Positions 57,501 to 64,000 of a DNA stretch of 64,000 nt are shown one piece after another. The notes beneath the pieces were generated by a model, which searched no databases, had not been told where the DNA came from, and saw nothing but the letters and a program-made list of their open reading frames with translations. The translations under genes and the position numbers were made by a program. Source of the DNA: Ptychodera flava (taxonomy: Eukaryota > Hemichordata > Enteropneusta > Ptychoderidae); NCBI RefSeq assembly GCF_041260155.1, contig NC_091936.1, positions 41,694,963-41,758,962 on the forward strand, read 5' to 3'. The number at the start of each line of letters is the position of its first letter. Positions within the stretch are counted from its first letter, which is position 1.

Positions 57501-60415
57501 ACTGAGTAAGTTTTTAAAGGGAAGAAGTAATGTGAACACTGGTGAATATTTCTTCTTTGACAGTTCCTACGCAGCAATTGTCAATACAGACATTTTTGAA
57601 GGTTAAACTGTATGTCGTACCGATAACATCCACTTTTACATGTAGATAGTCTTACTTCCAAATACTGAACAAACATGAAATCTTTTTCAAACACATGTAA
57701 AATTTAAAATGAGGAAGAAGATGACCTTCCTTTAAAACAACACTCTTTGGGGGAGAACCATTTGATTGTGGGGGGGGGGGCGGGGCGGAGGAAATGGGTA
57801 TTACAGCAAATTTTTTCCCCGCAACTGTGGCAGCGTTTTTTTTGTCTATTTTCTGTCATTACTAGACATTAAGAAATTACTGGATCAATTTTTCCCTTCT
57901 TCTTCACCTGTCAACATATTTTTTTTCCTAAAAATCCTAAAACCCCTCCCCAGAAATCAAATGATTCTCCCCTTACAAATTTTCTGTAGTGGTGTTATAG
58001 AAATCAATGTTTTATTCACAGAGGTCATACTGGTAACTTGCTGCCACAAACATTGATTTCTGACTTTGCATGAAAAGACGAAGAGTAGGAATAATCCAAA
58101 GATTGGCGATTACACGTTACAGTGAATGACATGGAAAATAATTGAGTTTGGAATAAATAGAACAGCAAAGCTAGCAACGTGAACAAATATAGGTTTATCT
58201 CTGACATCAGCTTCTTGTGGAAGAAAAAATAATTGAGTTTTAAATTGATTTGTGCGACAGGCTGCCGACAGCACAGAGTGAATGTAATTGAAGTCAGTCC
58301 AATTTGAATTAATGTCAACACCTGAAATTATCTCAGTGTAAAATTAGAACAGAGTTTTATGGAAAAAGCGATAACATAAAACGACAATTTCTGCCTACAG
58401 TTAAATGATATGCAAAATTTTTCTGATGAATAAGTGAAAGCAATCAATGTTTTGACACGCTTTTACTCAACAATGCCCATTTCCTGATGGCATTTTCAAC
58501 ATAACAATAAGCCATACAACATATTTTGTTAAAACATTTAGTTTTGGAGGAGAAATACAGGGAAGATTTGAAAATCTTGCAAGTTCTTCTTTCCAATTGT
58601 CACAGTACCAAAATCAACCATACTGACACATTTTTTTTGGAAATCAAAACCTCACAAAGATGAGATTTTCTTGTTGCCATGGCAACATTCCTTACTTCAT
58701 AACAATAATGCCCTTCTTTGAGGCTGCACCGATGTCAATGTTATCAACACCAGTTCCAGCTCTTCCAATGATTCGCAGGTTCTTGCTGGCTGCAATCACT
58801 TCTGCTGTCACTTTTGTGGCAGATCGCACAACAATTCCATCGTAGTTCTGTGGATTGTACAAAATAAATAGGCTCAAAACAGATGTCACATCTCAGCTAC
58901 AATGAGAAGTTCCTTTTATCATTATTTAGAGCTAAAATCAAAGTGCTACCATGAAAACAATATTGATTTCAGAAAATACAATAGCTTTGGTACCATTAAA
59001 ATGTTTTGAGATTTGACTTCCGATTTTTCTTTCACAAAAACTTGACTTGCAGTCAGTGTATATCCTTAATCTGCTGTTCAGTGACAATGTATATTATTTA
59101 TACTATGAACTAATCATGTGTATACATTTGTAGAATAGGCTGGGCTGCTAGTATTACTGTGTACATCAGTACAACATGCCAATTCAAGTCAATTCAAATT
59201 GATGGAGAGAAGGTGGAATAGGATAGTTTACTTTCATTTCATAAAAAAAATAAGATCTCAAAACTGCTTTGTTCATAAGTCACAGAGGTATCTGTGTCTC
59301 AAACCGAGAAGTTAGCAAGTACTGTGGTTTTTCTACCTGGGAAGGTTATCACGATCTCATCCAATTATAATATCTCAAATGAAACAAGGAGAGAATGAAT
59401 GGATGAATGGATGGGTGAATGAATGAATGCTGATGAATGAATGAATGAATAAATGAATGAATGAATGAATGAATGAATGAATGAATGAATGAATATTGAA
59501 ACTAAGTAAGTTTTTAAAGAGATCACTATCGGTTCGTTTAAATTCAACGCTAAAGGTGTTGTTACTGCAGAGGGTAGACCTTCCGGTCGAAGGTTAACAA
59601 AGGACCATGCTATAATAGAGAAACGTGATCACGCACAGAGCGGGCCGCCTGTTTGAACCTTGACATGTATTGTGGCCTGAATGAGTCTGCAATGAGCTTT
59701 CCCTAGGACCGACGCAGCGTCGCACACCGTACCACGGATGAACATGCTGCCGCGACAGCCAGCCAGAGCAGGGAAGCCCTGCAGAGACAGCGTGCTGTAG
59801 TTGTCAACAGACACTTGAGCATTGGGGCGCTGATCACGGTTTACTCGACCCCTCATATAGAGTGTCTACAACAATTAAAGGTCGATCACTACATGCTAGG
59901 CAAGCAAAATGACACCTGCGAACGGTTAGCTGGCAGTATGCAGTACCGTATGTCTCGAAGAGTTGGGTTTTCAGGCCTAACGAGTAAGGTCAGGTTGCAT
60001 CATTCAGTAAGCGATGCTTCCTTATCTATGAACATTTGCTCGTCTGCATTAGAGTATCCTAACTATCATGAAGAACGTATTTTCCCATATTCTAAAAGTT
60101 ATATGTTCAATGTTGATGCCACCCAGTTTGCAAATACACTGTCATGACACTGTCGGGTTTGACACTTGAGTTCACACACATGCAAAACATTGCACATGTT
60201 ACTACACTATATAAAAGTCTACGGGAACCACATGTGCGCTAAACTACACGATCAAAATGTACATCTACAAAATGACTCACCGAAATTTCAGCGACTAGCT
60301 CTTCCTTCGACAGTTTTGTTTTAGTGTCAACTGCGATGCCATTTTCTTCCAATATTTTAGCACAACAGGGATCGAGAGAATCACTGATAAGGACGCGTTT
60401 CAGTTGGAAGGCCAT
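48571..60415 (-). CDS. PHGDH: D-3-phosphoglycerate dehydrogenase, complete, 11 exons
   Basis: A cytosolic enzyme that oxidises 3-phosphoglycerate to 3-phosphohydroxypyruvate with NAD+, the first step of serine synthesis. Exons (minus strand): 60281-60415, 58696-58847, 57080-57145, 56321-56474, 55900-56032, 55335-55483, 53134-53286, 51973-52111, 50282-50409, 49229-49442, 48571-48716; 1,569 nt, 522 aa (human 533). It starts [18 protein letters not shown], as vertebrate PHGDH does. Rossmann motif GLGRIG at 151-156; [11 protein letters not shown] and [12 protein letters not shown] in the substrate domain; catalytic Arg235 (ARGG), Glu264 (VEEPP) and His282 (TPHLGAST), each one less than human. The C-terminal third (about 315-522) is the longer regulatory region of the animal type I enzyme, with [19 protein letters not shown] and [10 protein letters not shown]. 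All junctions are GT-AG and the phases close exactly. Met at 60415 is chosen by homology; an in-frame ATG lies 27 codons upstream (60496). Confidence 0.96.
51597..51894 (-). mobile_element. Best-preserved GGTAG/TTAA MITE copy, in a PHGDH intron
   Basis: 298 bp flanked on both sides by TTAA (51593-51596 and 51895-51898). The ends are GGTAGTCCACGGCAC and the inverse of GGTAGAATGCACCTC, so the strictly inverted part is only about five bases. It has internal homology to copies at 7440, 18741, 26296 and 46498. No coding frame. TTAA duplication suggests mobilisation by a piggyBac-type transposase. Confidence 0.8.
52298..52316. repeat. G19 homopolymer run in a PHGDH intron
   Basis: Nineteen consecutive G on the plus strand, C on the PHGDH coding strand, just upstream in gene sense of the exon 51973-52111. 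A shorter G run (from 57770) lies in another PHGDH intron. Confidence 0.95.
59393..59494. repeat. (ATGA)n / (GAAT)n tetranucleotide repeat
   Basis: About 25 copies with a few single-base variants in the first half and a pure run in the second half. In PHGDH intron 1. Confidence 0.95.
59629..59856 (-). other. GC-rich, codon-like open stretch in PHGDH intron 1 (unidentified)
   Basis: A 75-codon minus-strand frame with an ATG and a stop, in a block clearly richer in G+C than the introns around it. Many third positions are G or C (CAG, CTG, TTC, ATC, AAC). Part of the translation reads [18 protein letters not shown] and [17 protein letters not shown] do not recognise a family. A possible acceptor (CTGTCTCTGCAG/GGC) lies within it. 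It could be an alternative exon, a fragment of another gene, a mobile-element relic, or a CpG-rich regulatory block. Confidence 0.3.
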
Positions 60416-60500
60416 ATTTGCCGCGATGTTCACCGCTCGGAAATTTCCGACAAATGAACGAAGAGTCGGCTGCACTCGCGGAATATACCCATACATTCAT
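60381..60500 (-). other. Upstream ORF overlapping the PHGDH start codon
   Basis: An ATG at 60498-60500 opens a 39-codon frame ([10 protein letters not shown]...) that ends TGA at 60381-60383, past the PHGDH ATG (60415) in another frame. Four bases later, ATG at 60496 is in frame with PHGDH and would add 27 residues ([10 protein letters not shown]...) with three Arg and no acidic residue. Whether transcripts reach this far upstream is unknown. Confidence 0.45.
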
Positions 60501-60660
60501 AAGGTTGTGATGGGAAAGTTCCACGCAACGGAGATACCACGTGGTTTTAAACATTTGCATATGTGAGACAGCAATATGGCGGTCCTAAAAGGTCAAATGG
60601 GGTCACTCCTATCGACAGGGGCGGAGCGTCTCACCTCATTATGTTAATTTTGAGATCTTT
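60416..60660 (-). promoter_or_regulatory. Probable PHGDH promoter / 5' UTR
   Basis: CpG-bearing sequence (for example CGCGATGTTCACCGCTCGG, GCACTCGCGG, GGGGCGGAGCG) immediately upstream of the start. No clear TATA box. Confidence 0.45.
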
Positions 60661-61278
60661 GACAGCAACGTCGTGCACTGCACCGGCCATCAAATAAATT
60701 TACACAGAATAAAGTATAAGACAAGAAAAGGAAAACAGTTTGACCACAGGGCTAAGAAACGCAACTGTGCATTTTCAATCATTTCAAAATTCTCAAATTA
60801 TAACAACCAAATGCTTTCCTGGTAACTAATCATCAGACATGCAGTGAGTGAACCAGTAGTGTCTTGGTACAGTAAAGGATAGTTCAGTAAGGTCTTTGTG
60901 TTTTGGTTTACTTTTGTCGCTACAGAGGAGAACCACTCTAATGCATCACTTTTCATACACCAATGCTTAGCTGTCAGTTGAAGAATTTGACAATGATTAC
61001 AAAGCTGTGCCTTCAAACAAGAATACTTTCTCATTTCTCTCATTTATAACTTTGCAAGTCAAAATAGAAACTGCCTAAATTTCATATTCAAATCTTTTTT
61101 TCTGTTAAACGTTTTACAAATTTAAGCTTTGGAATACATGATCTGACAACTGTATGATTAAAGTTGTGTTTATTGAATTTAATAATCAAACTGTTTGTAA
61201 AGTAGAAAATTTACAGTTCTATACTGTAAATTTTCAATTCAGATCTGCCTGCCATTCTGTGTTCTGCCACATGAAAAC
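60661..61278. other. Intergenic, nothing recognised
   Basis: AT-rich sequence upstream of PHGDH. Open frames on the minus strand (60798-61043) have no family motif. Confidence 0.5.
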
Positions 61279-61281
61279 TTA

Positions 61282-62918
61282 GGCTGCGTTCACAAATAAC
61301 GATTAGGGGGGGGGGGGGCTGGAGGAATTTCGATTGAAATCTTATTTTTTTTCAGATCCCCCCCTAAGTACCCTAAAAAATTTTCAAATGCCCCCCCTCT
61401 ATATGGTCAAAATTTTTCAAGTCCCCCCCCCCTAACTATCACAGGCCCGCATATTTGTAAAGGATGTGAGCGCAGAAAAAATAAACATGTATAGCGCCGT
61501 TCCGCTCACAGGTGTTCAACACAACCTGTTTTAGCACTTTCTATAGTCATATTCCCAAGGCAAGTTCTTTAAATGCCATCAGTGAATTTTTTAGATTTAT
61601 TGGTCTAAAAGCCAACATGAGTTAATCCAACTCTGGCCAGGTCAATTGCTCCTGCTGAAGAGCACACAAAATGACAATCATGAGAGAGTAGGAAAATTGT
61701 GAATTTTGGCTAATTGCCATATTGCACAGTGACCTACCAAAAATTTGTTTCAAAACTACAAGACATATATGGATTAGATGCTACTCAAAATTGACAACAC
61801 TGGAAGGTAAAATGTTTCATCAAATAAATGTTTTAATCTCTGAAATTTTGGGTGTAATAATTTTAAATTTGTTTAAAAAATAAATAATTCCATTTGGTCA
61901 CATATTTTTTCTTTTAGTCTTTACTGTTCAAAGTTTTACATCAGATTCTGTAACATTTTATAACAAGAATGTGAAAATTTAGAAAATCAAGCATGATGAC
62001 CCCCATCTTTTTTCTTTAATACCCGTATTTGATTATTCTCATATGCCAGAATTCAAATATTTCTATGTGTTCTTCCATGTGTTGCTCTCTGGCCTGATCT
62101 TGTGTACAAGTATGTTTCACTGTCATGAGCATCATTTGACCCAAACTCTTCTGCATGTACATCAGAGTCAGAGCTATCTCTTGCACTGATCAGGTATGCA
62201 GTGACAGTGACACTGCAGGAGGAGAGCATTAATGATAGTGACATTACCCGTAGGCAGTAGCTGTATTAACTTTGATAATTTTGGCAATATTTTTGTTCAG
62301 TTTTACAACTGCATTCTTGTTCTACTCCCTACAGCATGTTGAATTGTCTAGTATTCAGCTAATGCTATCACAGCCTATATATGTGTACCATGCATTAAAA
62401 CACTGACAACTGACTGTCAGCCTGGACTCCAATTAAATTATCACCAAATACGTATTTATATTTATATATACAGGCTTTGTTGACAAACTAAATATTGTGT
62501 GTTTGCGCATGCTGTAGGGAGATAGCAGGAAACTATAGTTGTTCCATTGCATAGAAATATTGCAGAAATCATTAACAGTTGCAGCTTCTGCCCAGGTTAG
62601 GAGGCTCAAGTTTGTTTTTTACGACAAACCACACATTTAGATTTTTTCGAGATACAAGTCATGAAATGTGACAAAATGGTTCTAAATTTTGTAAATTATT
62701 ACTATGATGACATTAAAAATGGTATTCATTTTTCATTGAATTATCTACAAAAACTTGGAATAGGAAAATGTAAAACACAAAAGGGAACCAAAAATTTCAA
62801 GTCCCCCCTACAGGTAGAGCAAAATTTTCAAGTCCCCCCCCTCTACTACCCCAAAAATTTTCGAATCCCCCCCCTGAATTCCTCCAGCCCCCCCTAATCG
62901 TTTTTTGTGAACGCAGCC
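61282..62918. mobile_element. Long non-autonomous DNA transposon, Harbinger-like, with G/C-rich subterminal repeats
   Basis: The left end GGCTGCGTTCACAAATAACG then ATTAGGGGGG...GCTGGAGGAATT is mirrored at the right end (AATTCCTCCAGCCCCCCC, TAATCG, TTTTTTGTGAACGCAGCC). TTA flanks both sides (61279-61281, 62919-62921), a 3-bp TWA duplication typical of PIF/Harbinger elements. Inside both ends are several copies of AAAATTTTCAAGTCCCCCCC, three or more on each side, in the same orientation. No transposase frame is found in its 1,637 bp. Family assignment rests on TSD and length only. Confidence 0.75.
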
Positions 62919-62921
62919 TTA

Positions 62922-64000
62922 CCTTCTTTCAATGCAAGTAAATTGAACTCTTTGCAGAAGTAAAAATGTCACAATCGTTTGTAACTTTTCCACAATATCT
63001 TTATTCTAATACTAAAATGTGTCCTTTCACATTGAACATACGTTCATTTAGTAATTTACACCAATTTTACAAGTCGTCAATGACTAATAATAAACAAAAT
63101 ACAAACTGGCTCTAGAATATTTACAGAGGAAAGTTTGCAGCATAAGTAACAGGTTTTGTCCAGAAATGTCAGGACAGTTTGTGAAGTGGGCTAGTCAAAC
63201 AGATCATTTGAACTATTCCTGTGTACAAGATTTGTATCTACTTGTAGATTTTATGCTCTCATGATCAACACCAATACAAAAAGATCTACTCATTGGTTCA
63301 TGATAGAAGCCATACATTTTCCTAGATTACACTGCAAGTGTCCTCTTAACATACCGATCTGATTGGCTGTTGTCATGACGATTTTGATACCACTGTATGC
63401 AAATATAATATTATCTATACACACTGTGCCTCTGTCAGGCACATGGAATTTTCAAAATTTACAATAGCAATGACAATGTTTCTAAGTAACCAAAATAAAA
63501 TGCCACTTGTTTATATGTGGATTTTTATGCTAACAGATACTTATTGCAGGAAAAGTCTATGGTGGCATAAATATAAACGCTACCAATAGGAACTAGGTGT
63601 TTTTCTACAAGATGATGCATTTCTGTACTTGGATCAAAGCCCTATACATATATTATCCTCCAAAACAAACACTATACAATATGATACCCTGATATGCAAA
63701 AACAATAGTGTTTGTTTCACTTTACAAAAAAAACTATTTATATTTAAACACTTTGAAAGCTATCTCATAGAAACTGTTTCTAATGTTTGAGATTTCTGAT
63801 TATTCATTATAATTTTTTAACCCCTAAAATTGTCTCCATAGTGCTTAGAAAATCAACAGTAATTTAAAGACAGACAACAGATGTCAATTTTCATGTATTT
63901 TGTACAACGTATCAACAATAATTATATTACACAGGATATTAACAATTTCGAGTTAAATACAATATGTGATTCAAAAAGTGAAGTTCATAAGTGAAGGCCA
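62922..64000. other. Right flank, nothing recognised
   Basis: AT-rich, no supported exon, repeat or RNA gene seen. Confidence 0.5.

Noticed and set aside
59815-60147. 110-codon plus-strand frame upstream of PHGDH exon 2
   Set aside because: Antisense to PHGDH intron 1, no family motif, no consistent codon bias.

Overview
This is a eukaryotic, intron-rich, AT-rich animal window. Three conserved metazoan protein families can be read exon by exon with canonical GT..AG junctions and matching phases. The compact type I CD-MPR-like receptor, the vertebrate-like 3-phosphoglycerate dehydrogenase and the repeat content (TTAA-flanked MITEs, a Helitron-like element with ~150-bp core repeats and a microsatellite, LINE remnants with ATT tails) suggest an invertebrate, perhaps a marine deuterostome such as a hemichordate or lancelet. 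I cannot fix the species from sequence alone.

Layout. (1) 22,969 down to 3,690, minus strand: a complete 12-exon sterol O-acyltransferase gene (SOAT/ACAT; 554 codons plus stop). A 9.9-kb first intron holds most of the repeats. (2) About 22,100-23,050: a CpG-containing, probably divergent promoter region. (3) 25,259-33,310, plus strand: an 8-exon cation-dependent mannose-6-phosphate-receptor-like gene (copy A, 266 aa), with a candidate 5' UTR exon ending at 23,045 and a probable 3' UTR of about 5 kb ending near 38,440. (4) 40,201-44,739, plus strand: a tandem paralogue (copy B). It keeps all six ectodomain exons and their junctions, lacks the transmembrane/tail exons, ends at a new stop, and has a one-base insertion in exon 1. 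(5) 60,415 down to 48,571, minus strand: a complete 11-exon phosphoglycerate dehydrogenase gene (PHGDH; 522 aa). (6) 61,282-62,918: a long non-autonomous DNA element with a TTA duplication. The rest is introns and intergenic DNA.

No operon or shared pathway links the genes. SOAT makes cholesteryl/steryl esters in the ER, the MPR-like proteins belong to lysosomal enzyme sorting, and PHGDH starts serine synthesis in the cytosol. The most interesting item is the MPR-like tandem pair: copy B is either a recently broken duplicate or, if the exon 1 insertion is an assembly error, a gene for a secreted lectin that has lost its membrane anchor. Exons were located by eye from conserved motifs, splice sites and phase; no alignment or database search was run.
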